Positions 17,714-25,182 are shown, numbered from the stretch's first letter. The stretch: DNA of 64,000 bases from Ketobacter sp. MCCC 1A13808 (GCF_009746715.1 NZ_VRKW01000003.1:434001-498000), one strand, 5' to 3'. The notes: generated by a model from the letters alone, not told the origin. Numbers and translations are program-made.

Positions 17714-19759
17714 CTATTGCCCGATAAAGTAGCTTTGTTCGTCGCGAGTGATTTTATCCGAATGATAAAAGGTCTGTGCCCTGATATCGCGCCGTATTTC
17801 ACCGGCTGGAACGGTGACCTGCTCAGTGCAGGTGAGTGTCTGCCCCGGCTGCATGCTCGCAAAGATACAAGTACGTTTCCATTTGGAATTCGGTGGAGAG
17901 TATTCAGCGTCGGCGTAAAAGCGGCTATACACACGCACATAGGTCAACTCAAATGGCCCCGTGTTCGTCACTGAGTAGGTGTAGCTGACGGGCTCTCCCG
18001 TGTTAAATGCTTGCCCTGGCGCATCGTTATCGTTGTCTTGCCCATTCAGTAATACGGTAAGATCGAGTGATGGCACAGTGCTGTTGCTGCCGCCCACATA
18101 CCAAGCGGGGGTGTCCCCTATGGTTTTATCGCCATTTTTGTCGTAACCCTGAGCGGAGATAAGCATCTTAAACGCCCCGTCAACGATTAAGGTCGTATCA
18201 CTGCAACTGGCATCGCCTGCACCGGTGATGTCGCCCAGTTCGCACAGGAGGCTCCAGGTATTATCCAATTGTGGTTCAAACCGCTTTATAAACAGCTTAA
18301 CGCCAGTGGCCTCCTCATCACCGGTATTGCTGACAACGAAATCCCATGTGGCCGTGCTGCCGCTGTTAGGCAATGCCGGCCCGGGCTTGGTTAGAGTGCT
18401 TTGGCCGTCTATGCTGGCAGCTACCTTGAGTTTGGCGGGCACAACCGATGAGGCAGGATCCAATTCGATTAAATAGATATTTTTCAATAACCCCGGTTGC
18501 GGGTTGCCGTCGATTAAATTACTGGCCTGGGATTGAAATACTACCCGCGTACCGTCCGAGCTGATGGAGGGAAAAAGCGAGGCCCGGTCGCTCTGAACGC
18601 CGCTGTCAGAAACCGATATCCGCGTGGTGGTATTTTGCAGCAGGTCACGAAGAAAGATATCCGGGTTGTGGTTGTTGTCATTCGGCGCAATATTCGTCGC
18701 TGTGGAAGAAAACACCACAAATCGCCCGTCATCGCTAATATCGCCGGAAAATTCGAAGCCATTGTTTGGATTGCCGTCGTTCTTTACCGAGGCCATCAGC
18801 GTTTGCTCTGTCATCGTGTCGTGAACAAAAATATCGGTTTCATCATTATCGTCGCCCGGCACCAGGTTGTCGGAAGAAGAATTGAAAAGCACATAACGAC
18901 CGTCGCCGCTTACACTGGACTCTTCGGATTGGTTGTTGCCATACTCCCCCGCTGAGCTTAACGAAACTATCCGCGTTTCTCCGGTTTGTCGGTCGTAACG
19001 GAAAATGTCGGAGGTGTGACGATCATCGTTTGGTACCACATCATCTGCCCAAGTTTGATAGGTAACATAGCGACCATTGTCGCTGATGGTCGGCTTCGTT
19101 GCCTCGCGACCGCCATCCAGAATTTGAGAACCGTCTGCGGTGAGCGATACTCGAGATATGCTGTCGGTAGCACCATCATAGGCAAAAATATCCCGCAACC
19201 CGTTGGTGTCGCCCGGCACCAGGTTCGTTGCGACGGATTCAAAAGCGATGACCTGGCCGTCACCACTGATCTTGGGTAAACCCGAACCGCCATTGGTTGC
19301 ACCGCCGCTTGTACTTCGAGTGATGAGCAGTGTTTCTCCTGTTACTCGATCGTGGCGGAAGATGTCACGCCGGGTGTTGAGATCATCCGGCGATAAGTTA
19401 CTGGCGGTAGATCCGAAGGCAATATAGCGGCCATCGGCACTGATGGAAGGGAAAAAAGAATCCCCATTGGCCTGCACTCCACTACCGGACACCGATATAC
19501 GCTCCATGGTGCCGGTGGCATAGTGGTAAACAAAAACATCGTCTTTGCCGTTGGTATCGTTCATCACCAAGTTATCGGAGCTGGAAACAAAAGTGACATA
19601 TTGTCCATCGGCACTGATTTGTGGAAATCTGGAGTCGGCTGTCGTTCGTGTGCCGTCGTAAGCCTGGGAAATAATGGATGTTGTTGCAGAATAGCATGGT
19701 GCGCTGGCGAGCAGCCCTGTCAGGGCGACCAGCTTGATTGATTGCTTGTTCATAATCAT
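17714..19759 (-). CDS. Secreted TolB/PD40-type beta-propeller protein
   Basis: An N-terminal signal peptide (SIKLVALTGLLASAPCYSA) leads to about eight repeats of the form PSISADGRYIAFGSTASNL ... DIFRHD, the PD40/WD40-like propeller blade found in TolB and in secreted calcium-rich proteins. A C-terminal region (residues about 430-685) reads as two beta-sandwich modules with SNTGDEEATGVKLF and VTNTGPFELTYVRVY, like DUF11/CARDB repeats. The protein is probably periplasmic or exported. Several in-frame ATGs exist; 19759 gives a compact signal peptide. It lies just left of the first cassette array. Confidence 0.8.
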   Translation of the reverse strand: MIMNKQSIKLVALTGLLASAPCYSATTSIISQAYDGTRTTADSRFPQISADGQYVTFVSSSDNLVMNDTNGKDDVFVYHYATGTMERISVSGSGVQANGDSFFPSISADGRYIAFGSTASNLSPDDLNTRRDIFRHDRVTGETLLITRSTSGGATNGGSGLPKISGDGQVIAFESVATNLVPGDTNGLRDIFAYDGATDSISRVSLTADGSQILDGGREATKPTISDNGRYVTYQTWADDVVPNDDRHTSDIFRYDRQTGETRIVSLSSAGEYGNNQSEESSVSGDGRYVLFNSSSDNLVPGDDNDETDIFVHDTMTEQTLMASVKNDGNPNNGFEFSGDISDDGRFVVFSSTATNIAPNDNNHNPDIFLRDLLQNTTTRISVSDSGVQSDRASLFPSISSDGTRVVFQSQASNLIDGNPQPGLLKNIYLIELDPASSVVPAKLKVAASIDGQSTLTKPGPALPNSGSTATWDFVVSNTGDEEATGVKLFIKRFEPQLDNTWSLLCELGDITGAGDASCSDTTLIVDGAFKMLISAQGYDKNGDKTIGDTPAWYVGGSNSTVPSLDLTVLLNGQDNDNDAPGQAFNTGEPVSYTYSVTNTGPFELTYVRVYSRFYADAEYSPPNSKWKRTCIFASMQPGQTLTCTEQVTVPAGEIRRDIRAQTFYHSDKITRDEQSYFIGQ

Positions 19760-19790
19760 TTTTCCGTCCATGTGCTGATCGTCTATCGAG

Positions 19791-20069
19791 TTAAACTGCC
19801 CTTGTTGGGAGAAATCCTATCACAAGAGACCACAACTTAATGAACCTTTGATTTAGTCCGCCGGAAAGACATAATATGTCCAGTCGCAGGCGCTGACCAT
19901 CCACTTCCCGGATCGATTGGATAAATTTATCAGATTGTGACGGGGCTAGGGTGACTGCTTTGTCAGGTCCGCGTGCATCGAACAGTAAGGCAGTTTTTAT
20001 TTTGAAGTCCCTGAGATAAAAATCTGAAAATATACCGGTTTTTAATAAGTACGGGCTCCCACCGTTCAT
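19791..20069 (-). CDS. Hypothetical protein, possibly frameshifted tail of the upstream gene
   Basis: A 92-codon frame beginning at an ATG that overlaps the stop of the preceding gene as TAATG. The first half (PYLLKTGIFSDFYLRDFKIKTA) alternates strand-like hydrophobic and charged residues as in small PH-like domains. With the three-helix membrane protein encoded directly upstream, it may have been one membrane-plus-domain protein split by a frameshift, or a coupled second gene. I do not recognise the family. It sits at the far (oldest) end of the cassette array. Confidence 0.4.
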   Translation of the reverse strand: MNGGSPYLLKTGIFSDFYLRDFKIKTALLFDARGPDKAVTLAPSQSDKFIQSIREVDGQRLRLDILCLSGGLNQRFIKLWSLVIGFLPTRAV

Positions 20070-20368
20070 TAACGAATATTATTGTCAGAAGACAGATTGC
20101 CTGTTCTAAATATTGTAAATATATTAATCGCAACAGTAAAAAGTATCACTGTTATCGTAAAGGGGTTAGAAGGTTCTGGATAATACTTAAAATAGGCATA
20201 GATGACCGGAAAAGACAAAATAACAACTAAAAAAATAGGGATTAAATCTTCAAATACTCCACTCGGCAATTTCATCTTAGATATAATGATCAACAATACC
20301 TTATGTGAGATTACTAAATAAGCGCAAATTGATGCCAAGCCGATAATTTCATAATTTAAATTTGTCAT
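20069..20368 (-). CDS. Small membrane protein (cassette gene)
   Basis: A 99-residue protein with three hydrophobic segments: about 7-30, 42-62 (LIPIFLVVILSFPVIYAYF) and 70-88 (FTITVILFTVAINIFTIF). No family was recognised. Its base composition is AT-richer than the flanking beta-propeller gene. An attC-like site lies upstream on this strand (20419-20463), so it is likely the last cassette gene of the array. Its stop overlaps the start of the next frame as TAATG. Confidence 0.5.
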   Translation of the reverse strand: MTNLNYEIIGLASICAYLVISHKVLLIIISKMKLPSGVFEDLIPIFLVVILSFPVIYAYFKYYPEPSNPFTITVILFTVAINIFTIFRTGNLSSDNNIR

Positions 20369-20418
20369 TTTTTAGTTGCTTCGTATGTATATCCCGCGCT
20401 AAAAGCATTAGTTGTTAG

Positions 20419-20463
20419 GTCTAACAATAACAGGGCTGCTCCACCAGTATGCGTTTGTTATGA
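20419..20463 (-). repeat. attC site (cassette recombination site), short
   Basis: A perfect RYYYAAC core (GTCTAAC, 20419-20425) and a GTTATGA core at 20457-20463 bound 45 bp. The stop codon of the acetyltransferase gene lies inside the second core, as is usual for integron cassettes. A further GTTAGGT core-like motif abuts the left end. Confidence 0.6.
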
Positions 20464-20913
20464 TAAAGCCAGCTCCATGACTATATTTGCCCTTGAATAA
20501 ACTGGATGCTTTCCTTGAAAAACTGTTATAAACCCTTTTGATTTGTAAAGAGCTATAGCTGATTCCAGTTTTGTATTTGATACCAGATATACCTTTTTCG
20601 CACCAATCTCAGCTAACTTATTCAAACACGCCTCCATCAGATTGCGTCCGAAGCCTTTTCCTCGGTGCTGAGGAGAGACTGCCATGCGGGCTAATTCGTA
20701 TACGCCTTCACCCTCAAAGAAAAGTGCGCAAGTCCCAACCACTATTTCACCTTCCAAAATCGAAAATATATAACCACCGTCATCAATAATCCTTCCTGGA
20801 TTTCTAGCAAGATTATGATCAACTTCTTCGAGATCGAAATAATGTGAAATCCATTCCTCATTCAGTCGTATAAACTCTGCAAGAAATTCTTTCTCGTTAA
20901 CTACTATCTTCAT
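20458..20913 (-). CDS. GNAT-family N-acetyltransferase (cassette gene)
   Basis: A 151-residue GNAT protein. The acetyl-CoA-binding motif is VSPQHRGKGFGRNLMEACL (RxxGxG), preceded by the strand ELARMAV and followed by KVYLVSNTKLESAIALYKSKGF. The ATG at 20913 was chosen because a GAGAA sequence precedes it; an in-frame ATG lies 18 bp further upstream. The stop falls within the attC core on one side and another attC lies upstream, so it is a single-gene cassette. Acetyltransferases are common in cassettes and may modify antibiotics or toxins; the substrate is unknown. Confidence 0.85.
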   Translation of the reverse strand: MKIVVNEKEFLAEFIRLNEEWISHYFDLEEVDHNLARNPGRIIDDGGYIFSILEGEIVVGTCALFFEGEGVYELARMAVSPQHRGKGFGRNLMEACLNKLAEIGAKKVYLVSNTKLESAIALYKSKGFITVFQGKHPVYSRANIVMELALS

Positions 20914-20956
20914 GGATTTCTCAATATACAAGCCAGTGCTTAGAAACTAGAAGCAG

Positions 20957-21021
20957 GCATAACGCCGGGCAACAAGGCTGTCCAAGGGAGCGTAGCGACC
21001 GACTGCTTGCTGTTGTTATGT
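20957..21021 (-). repeat. attC site, 65 bp
   Basis: GCATAAC (20957-20963) and GTTATGT (21015-21021) frame an imperfect palindrome whose arms include CGCCGGGCAACAAGG and GACTGCTTGCTGTTG. It separates the acetyltransferase cassette from the NTF2-like cassette. Confidence 0.8.
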
Positions 21022-21039
21022 GACATACATGGCATAGGT

Positions 21040-21435
21040 TTACTCGATCTCAAGATCATGATCAATCGTGCAGTATGCTACAGTTTTGCAATCCGAGACT
21101 GTCAATAAATATGACTCAATCCACTTAGTTTTAATGGCGCCTGAGCTATCTACCATGCTCCATTCCAGCGTTGCCATTGCATTGTCGTTACCAAGCCACT
21201 TGATATCGAGATCGCTGTAAAAGCAGCTAGCATATCCAAGTTTTTTATACTTATCGAGATACGCTTGAAAGTAGTCGCTAATTTCCTGTTTAGTACGTAA
21301 TATTATGGGGTCAAAGCTGGTTCCCTTTACCAATAAGGGTGCAGTAAATTTAGGTGCAATGCGGTCACCATTAAAAGTAAGAAATACCTCGATGAAGTCA
21401 TCGAAGTATGCCGTAACAAGACGACTTTTCTTCAT
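21040..21435 (-). CDS. SnoaL/NTF2-like protein (cassette gene)
   Basis: A 131-residue protein with the alpha-plus-beta cone pattern of the NTF2/SnoaL superfamily: an N-terminal helix with FIEVFLTFNGDRIAPKF, a middle helix EISDYFQAYLDKYKKLGYAS and C-terminal strands NDAMATLEWSMVDSSGAIKTKWIESYLL. Such folds bind small ligands or serve as enzymes. The assignment is by pattern only. An attC site lies 19 bp beyond its 3' side and a degenerate one at its 5' side. Confidence 0.6.
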   Translation of the reverse strand: MKKSRLVTAYFDDFIEVFLTFNGDRIAPKFTAPLLVKGTSFDPIILRTKQEISDYFQAYLDKYKKLGYASCFYSDLDIKWLGNDNAMATLEWSMVDSSGAIKTKWIESYLLTVSDCKTVAYCTIDHDLEIE

Positions 21436-21469
21436 TTATCCGCACGGGTCAATGACATGGTTGTTATAC
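21436..21469 (-). repeat. Degenerate attC-like site
   Basis: A GTTATAC core (21463-21469) preceded by GACATGGTT stands at the position expected for an attC between two cassettes, but the opposite core has decayed. Supported mostly by context. Confidence 0.4.
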
Positions 21470-21475
21470 GCTGCC

Positions 21476-21733
21476 TCAAAGCCTATCTAATATTTTCTTC
21501 AACTCATGATGGGGTAAGTCTTTATACTCCGGCATTTGCATTAGCCTAATCAAAGCCCATTTACTATATTTCTCATTCAACTTGAGTCGTTTGATGTCTT
21601 CAATTGTTGTATCGTCTGGCTTAGGTAGAACACCACGCCTGACCAAGCTCTTTTCACTTGGTTTGACATATAAATAGAAGTAAAGGAACAAAATAAAAAG
21701 TATCGATGTAGTAACTAGAGCGAGCAATTTCAT
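21476..21733 (-). CDS. Small membrane-anchored hypothetical protein (cassette gene)
   Basis: An 85-residue protein with one N-terminal transmembrane helix (LLALVTTSILFILFLYFYLYV) and a charged cytoplasmic or periplasmic tail ending PHHELKKILDRL. No family was recognised. Its ATG directly follows the stop of the next gene upstream (TAAATG), so the two form a bicistronic cassette. The tail pattern WALIRLMQMPEYKDLPHHEL resembles the end of the partner (WLEAELLKHPEFL), which may hint at common ancestry or interaction. Confidence 0.6.
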   Translation of the reverse strand: MKLLALVTTSILFILFLYFYLYVKPSEKSLVRRGVLPKPDDTTIEDIKRLKLNEKYSKWALIRLMQMPEYKDLPHHELKKILDRL

Positions 21734-22021
21734 TTATGCTGCACTCCGAAGAAATTCAGGATGCTTTAAAAGCTCTGCCTCCAACCAAGAGGCATAAATC
21801 TGATTTTCCCTTGCCATCGCTAAAGCATCAGCTATGCTAGTGCCACATGATAAAGTTCTCCCTAATGCAACAGCGCTACTGCCAATTACAGCACCGACAT
21901 GGTAGGATGCTCCTACTGCCACACCCAATGTGGCCACTTTGCCAACAATCGGAGAGATCGCCATACCCATAGTTGCCCTAAACATAACCGCTGTAACTGC
22001 TGCTTGATAGCTCAACACCAA
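21734..22021 (-). CDS. Hypothetical glycine/alanine-rich membrane-associated protein (cassette gene)
   Basis: A 95-residue protein with a long glycine- and alanine-rich hydrophobic stretch (about residues 8-60: VGKVATLGVAVGASYHVGAV and following) and a C-terminal helix (ENQIYASWLEAELLKHPEF). The central region could insert in a membrane, as do small pore-forming or holin-like proteins, but I do not recognise the family. It is the first gene of a two-gene cassette with the membrane-anchored protein at 21476, which would fit a toxin-immunity arrangement without proving it. Confidence 0.55.
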   Translation of the reverse strand: MVLSYQAAVTAVMFRATMGMAISPIVGKVATLGVAVGASYHVGAVIGSSAVALGRTLSCGTSIADALAMARENQIYASWLEAELLKHPEFLRSAA

Positions 22022-22027
22022 TTTTCA

Positions 22028-22079
22028 TATATCCTCAATTTTCACTATCTCAGCATTCCGGTGCAGCCATTTGTTAGCA
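22028..22079 (-). repeat. Degenerate attC-like site
   Basis: A GTTAGCA core at 22073-22079 follows CCGGTGCAGCCATTT. The left core is not recognisable. The position between two cassette genes supports the call. Confidence 0.35.
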
Positions 22080-22098
22080 CTTTGACTCCTACACCAAT

Positions 22099-22449
22099 TC
22101 ATGACCGCAAAATCTTTTCCATTGATTTGCCCTTGGCAAGCTCATCAATTAACTTGTCGAGGTATCGAATCTTGCGCATCAGTGGATCTTCGACCTCTTC
22201 AACACGAACTCCACATACAACCCCCTTGATGAGAGATACGTTGGGGTTAAGTGTCGGTGCCTCGGCAAAGAATGTAGCTAAGTCAGTCTCGCCGTCAACA
22301 TAATTAGCCAAGCAATCAGAGCTATAACCTGTGAGCCGACAAATGATTTGAATGACTTCCTCTTCCGTTCTGTTTTTCTTCTCTGCCTTTTGGACATAGA
22401 GAGAATAGATTTTTGAGAATGCCATAGAGCAAATTTTGTGATTAGGCAT
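22099..22449 (-). CDS. DUF2200 family protein (cassette gene)
   Basis: A 116-residue protein matching the DUF2200 pattern throughout: [57 protein letters not shown] and [20 protein letters not shown]. The function of this family is unknown; it occurs widely as a single small gene. The ATG at 22449 follows an AAGGAG ribosome-binding site by eight bases, which decides the start. It is flanked by attC-like sites. Confidence 0.85.
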   Translation of the reverse strand: MPNHKICSMAFSKIYSLYVQKAEKKNRTEEEVIQIICRLTGYSSDCLANYVDGETDLATFFAEAPTLNPNVSLIKGVVCGVRVEEVEDPLMRKIRYLDKLIDELAKGKSMEKILRS

Positions 22450-22466
22450 CACTTAATCTCCTTAGA

Positions 22467-22514
22467 GTGCTATCGCCACACATAAGTGCGTCACAATGCA
22501 TGTGATTGTTAGAA
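22467..22514 (-). repeat. Degenerate attC-like site
   Basis: A GTTAGAA core (22508-22514) closes an imperfect palindrome (AAGTGCGTCAC...ATGCATGTGATT) between two cassette genes. The left core is weak (GTGCTATCGCC). Confidence 0.35.
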
Positions 22515-22548
22515 GGCCTAGCATTCGCATTCTAAATATAATTTAATT

Positions 22549-22917
22549 TTAGCTGCCACCAAACTTGACATCTTTCTCTCTAAGTACCGGCAATAAACCT
22601 GAACCCTCATCAAGGGAAGCTATCGCTATTTCAAGCACACCACCTCTTTTTGACGCTTCTGATTCGAATATCAAGCTAGAACCACATACGTCACACAATT
22701 TTCGAACGGTTCCATTATGTGCCGTATAACTCTTTAACTTACCGTGGCCAGACGCCCATTCAAAATTCTCGGCTCTGACTTCACCAAATGTAGCGAAAGC
22801 AGAACCATGAAATTTTCTGCACATTGAACAGTGACAATGTGCCATGTCCTTTTCAAAACTCGTAACCTTGTATTTAATCTGTCCACAAAGGCAACTACCG
22901 AAATAAGCCACAAGCAC
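22549..22917 (-). CDS. GFA domain protein (cassette gene)
   Basis: A 122-residue GFA-fold zinc protein with SCLCGQIKYKV, HCHCSMCRKFHGSAF and LCDVCGSSLIF, preserving the three cysteine pairs. It begins with GTG; another in-frame GTG at 22911 is closer to a GGGGGG stretch and may be the true start. A second cassette in this array (27091) encodes another GFA protein, and a third copy is outside the array. The substrate is unknown. Confidence 0.82.
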   Translation of the reverse strand: MLVAYFGSCLCGQIKYKVTSFEKDMAHCHCSMCRKFHGSAFATFGEVRAENFEWASGHGKLKSYTAHNGTVRKLCDVCGSSLIFESEASKRGGVLEIAIASLDEGSGLLPVLREKDVKFGGS

Positions 22918-22944
22918 ATCCCCCCATTTCAGGCGTCAATACGA

Positions 22945-22979
22945 AAACATAAGGTCCACGATGCACCGGTTTGTTATCT
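22945..22979 (-). repeat. attC-like site, short
   Basis: GTTATCT core at 22973-22979 after CACGATGCACCGGTTT, with an AACATAAGG left part. The stop codon of the following gene lies inside the core, typical for cassettes. Confidence 0.45.
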
Positions 22980-23198
22980 GGTTGTCACCTCAACATCGAA
23001 TTTCAATCGTACACCTGGAAGAAAGAAGGCGAGCCCTACAAGAAAGCCAATAAAGATTTCAGCCAATTCCCAATTATTCATTGTTACCGCCATCTGTCCA
23101 TAATACTCAGTGGACTGACCACGAAATACGAGGTTTATTGATATAGCCCAAAAGGCGTACCAAATAGATAGCTTGTTAGTGTTTCGGGGCAATGACAA
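22974..23198 (-). CDS. Small membrane protein (cassette gene)
   Basis: A frame of 74 codons starting with TTG and ending with TAA inside the attC core. It has two hydrophobic stretches, IWYAFWAISINLVF and a stronger one, LAEIFIGFLVGLAFFLPGVRL. No family is recognised. The start is uncertain because the 5' end runs into sequence that resembles an attC border (23174-23225); a later start is possible. Confidence 0.45.
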   Translation of the reverse strand: MSLPRNTNKLSIWYAFWAISINLVFRGQSTEYYGQMAVTMNNWELAEIFIGFLVGLAFFLPGVRLKFDVEVTTR

Positions 23199-23523
23199 CT
23201 CGCTTTAGCACTTCTTGACTTGTTGTTACCACCGCAAAGAAAGAACGCGAATAGGCCTTTCTGTACCTGGAAAAACCTCTGTGCGGTGCCGCCACGACTG
23301 GCAGAGATCTTCAGTTTCCCACCTGGGCGAAGCCGACAATTATCGGCAAGCGGCACAACACAAATAGAGATGCCGGCAAATATTCAAAAGCCGGCTTGCC
23401 GATGCCATATAGTGGGGCCTCGATTTCACGCTGCTAATTTTTACCACACCGCGTGCCGGAACCACCGTTTAATGCGCCGAACTTTCCGAAAACCAAAACC
23501 CAAAATGCCACTGCTGTAAAAAA
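23199..23523 (-). other. Cassette-sized stretch without a convincing gene; strong hairpin
   Basis: This 325-bp stretch lies between two attC-like borders but no reading frame in it looks like a protein. Its clearest structure is a stem of 12 bp with one bulge: ATCGGCAAGCGG (23342-23353) pairs with CCGGCTTGCCGAT (23391-23403), and GCCGGC is repeated inside the loop. It may be a noncoding cassette with a structured RNA or a decayed gene. Confidence 0.4.
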
Positions 23524-23581
23524 CACTAACGCCTCAAGAACCGGCGCAGTTTATTGCGTTCGGTTTCTTGACTTGTTAAAA
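23524..23581 (-). repeat. attC site, 58 bp
   Basis: CACTAAC and GTTAAAA cores frame a good palindrome with CGCCTCAAGAACCGGCGCAG on one arm and TGCGTTCGGTTTCTTGACTT on the other. The middle resembles the attC at 31171. The last codons of the BrnA-like antitoxin read into it. Confidence 0.85.
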
Positions 23582-23805
23582 GTTGATTGCTCCAAACGTT
23601 CAGCAAGCCATACCTTGATAATGGACTGGCGCGTGACACCTAGACGTGAAGCTTCCTTGTCGAGGGACTCAATCATCCAGGTTGGAAAATCAACGTTGAC
23701 TCGCTTCTGAGTTAGATTGGGGCGTTTAATTGTTGATAGATCAAGTTCATCGACGATATCCGATTGGTTGTCGTCGAATTTCTTATCCAGTGATTTAGCT
23801 TTCAT
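23551..23805 (-). CDS. brnA: BrnA-like antitoxin of a BrnTA module (cassette gene)
   Basis: An 84-residue protein. The C-terminal ribbon-helix-helix segment is RVNVDFPTWMIESLDKEASR followed by LGVTRQSIIKVWLAERLEQ, the BrnA/CopG pattern. It neutralises the BrnT RNase and, in studied systems, binds the operon promoter. The ATG at 23805 overlaps the end of brnT by 11 bp. The C-terminal residues STFNKSRNRTQ are encoded by sequence leading into and within the attC, so the cassette border shapes the protein end. Confidence 0.85.
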   Translation of the reverse strand: MKAKSLDKKFDDNQSDIVDELDLSTIKRPNLTQKRVNVDFPTWMIESLDKEASRLGVTRQSIIKVWLAERLEQSTFNKSRNRTQ

Positions 23806-24058
23806 ACAGTGCCACCTCAGCTTCCCGGGACCGCCTGACAGATATAATCCGAACCTTATCCTCACGGTGGGTAATAATGGCAGACCAATGCTTCCCGCCG
23901 ATCATGCCGACCACCAAGGCCCTGGGCTCGTCCAGTGACTTAGCCATAATTTCAATAAAATCAGGGTCTTGCCAGACAGCCTGGGCTTGAATAAAGTCAA
24001 TCCCATGCTTTTTCTGGTTAGATTCACTCTTCTTTGGGTCAAATTCAAAAGAATACAT
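23795..24058 (-). CDS. brnT: BrnT-family toxin (cassette gene)
   Basis: An 87-residue BrnT protein: FEFDPKKSESNQKKHGIDF at the start, then VVGMIGGKHWSAIITHREDKVRIISVRRSR, the conserved strand-helix pattern with basic catalytic residues. BrnT is a RelE-like ribonuclease that blocks translation. Toxin first, antitoxin second is the standard gene order. Such modules stabilise cassette arrays and may act against phage. A palindromic candidate operator lies at its start codon. Confidence 0.9.
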   Translation of the reverse strand: MYSFEFDPKKSESNQKKHGIDFIQAQAVWQDPDFIEIMAKSLDEPRALVVGMIGGKHWSAIITHREDKVRIISVRRSREAEVALYES

Positions 24059-24059
24059 A

Positions 24060-24076
24060 GGTATAAAAAATATACC
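24060..24076 (-). promoter_or_regulatory. Candidate operator of the BrnTA module
   Basis: GGTATA-5 bp-TATACC is a perfect 6-bp inverted repeat ending two bases before the brnT start codon. BrnA-type antitoxins autoregulate through such palindromes, so this is a plausible binding site. The AT-rich centre may also include promoter elements. Confidence 0.5.
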
Positions 24077-24110
24077 TTTATGGAGGGGCAGGCAATATAT
24101 AATTTTAGAC

Positions 24111-24227
24111 TTTTAACGCTCAGGTCACTGACCCAAACTGCGGGGTGTGATTTTGTGGTAACGTGAGCGTAGCGAACCACAAATCTGCGCCCCGCAGTTT
24201 GCGTCCACGTGCAACGCATTGTTAGTT
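24111..24227 (-). repeat. attC site, 117 bp
   Basis: TTTTAAC (24111-24117) and GTTAGTT (24221-24227) frame a long palindrome in which TTTGTGGT...ACCACAAA and AAACTGCGGGG...CCCCGCAGTTT pair. The stop codon of the membrane protein gene lies in the second core. Long sites of this class recur at 25066, 26222, 61596 and 62433. Confidence 0.9.
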
Positions 24228-24584
24228 GCTATTTACAGTAAAGAACTGATTAAGCAGCTTTGAAATTACGATCCCCAGTATATTTAGTGCAGTCAAAATT
24301 GCGCCAGCTACCAATAGCAGAACGACTGATTCACCCGATTTTGGGCCACCTAGCCACCATATCTCCATTATAGAATCAATAGACAATAAAAAAGTGTATG
24401 CAACCCCAAAACACAATGCATTCAGTACTCTTGCTTTAACAAAAAACGGATATGCAAAAACAAGAACCATTAGCGCCATACTAGCGTAACTGTGATCATT
24501 AGGGATCGCTAATCTGAGTACGGTTACCGTGAGCACGCACAAGAATAGCAATCCAGCGGAATAGATAGTTAATCCCTTAATCAT
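24222..24584 (-). CDS. Polytopic membrane protein, candidate immunity partner (cassette gene)
   Basis: A 120-residue protein with four hydrophobic segments: about 5-27, 34-50 (MALMVLVFAYPFFV), 54-76 and 85-112 (VVLLLVAGAILTALNILGIVI). No family is recognised. Its start overlaps the stop of the Tlde1-like gene by ATGA and the two share one cassette, so they are translationally coupled. A membrane protein next to a cell-wall-acting enzyme suggests an immunity function, which is inference from arrangement. Confidence 0.65.
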   Translation of the reverse strand: MIKGLTIYSAGLLFLCVLTVTVLRLAIPNDHSYASMALMVLVFAYPFFVKARVLNALCFGVAYTFLLSIDSIMEIWWLGGPKSGESVVLLLVAGAILTALNILGIVISKLLNQFFTVNSN

Positions 24585-25030
24585 GGTCTTACCTCTAAAA
24601 ATATATTTCCCGGCGAAGCCTTGATCGCAATTTTCAACAGGTCAGTTCTGGAGTTTCCTGAAAGTCCCCCTCCGACATCTATGCAACCAGCAGATCCCGA
24701 ATAACTCCCTCCGTGGAGAAAAAAGCCATCACGTCCATGAGTGTTAGTTGTGGATAGCGGTTGCAGCCTAACTCGAAAGTCACCCCAATCCCCGGGAGAA
24801 TCTGGTCTATAATTCCGAGCAACATCACCAATTAAATTAGGATCACTCAAATCTTTCGGATCTATAAAATACATCCCAATAGGAATCGGCCCTTCAAATG
24901 GTGCTAATAAGCAGCTTTTTGAGCCGCTATTCTCGCACGCTCCACGTCCACTTGTAGCTGGCAAAGTAAAAGCTATAGATGATGTTGCCACCATTATTTT
25001 TTCTGAAGATAAGTCAAAAATAATTTCCAT
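24581..25030 (-). CDS. Tlde1-like/DUF2778 L,D-transpeptidase-fold protein (cassette gene)
   Basis: A 149-residue protein with no signal peptide. GPIPIGMYFI (about 47-56) and HGRDGFFLHGGSYSGSAGCID (98-118) match the Tlde1/DUF2778 pattern, with candidate catalytic H106 and C116 in the HGG...SAGC arrangement. Tlde1 proteins are type VI effectors that cut or modify peptidoglycan stem peptides in the periplasm. No secretion genes are visible here, so export, if it happens, depends on genes elsewhere. Its neighbour in the same cassette is a four-helix membrane protein. Confidence 0.7.
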   Translation of the reverse strand: MEIIFDLSSEKIMVATSSIAFTLPATSGRGACENSGSKSCLLAPFEGPIPIGMYFIDPKDLSDPNLIGDVARNYRPDSPGDWGDFRVRLQPLSTTNTHGRDGFFLHGGSYSGSAGCIDVGGGLSGNSRTDLLKIAIKASPGNIFLEVRP

Positions 25031-25065
25031 ATTGATAAAACTTTCATGCTATGTTCTACGCGGGC

Positions 25066-25182
25066 AATTAACGCTCACATCCTGGGCAAAGTGTACCAGA
25101 GCTGAAAACCGGGTAAAATGAGCGCAGCGATACCGGGTTTTCGGCGGCGGGAAACTTTGTCCCACGCATGTGCTTGTTAGCG
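25066..25182 (-). repeat. attC site, 117 bp
   Basis: AATTAAC (25066-25072) and GTTAGCG (25176-25182) bound a palindrome containing AAAACCGGG...CCGGGTTTT around the GAGCGCAGCGA tip. The stop codon of the next gene is in the GTTAGCG core. Confidence 0.9.
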
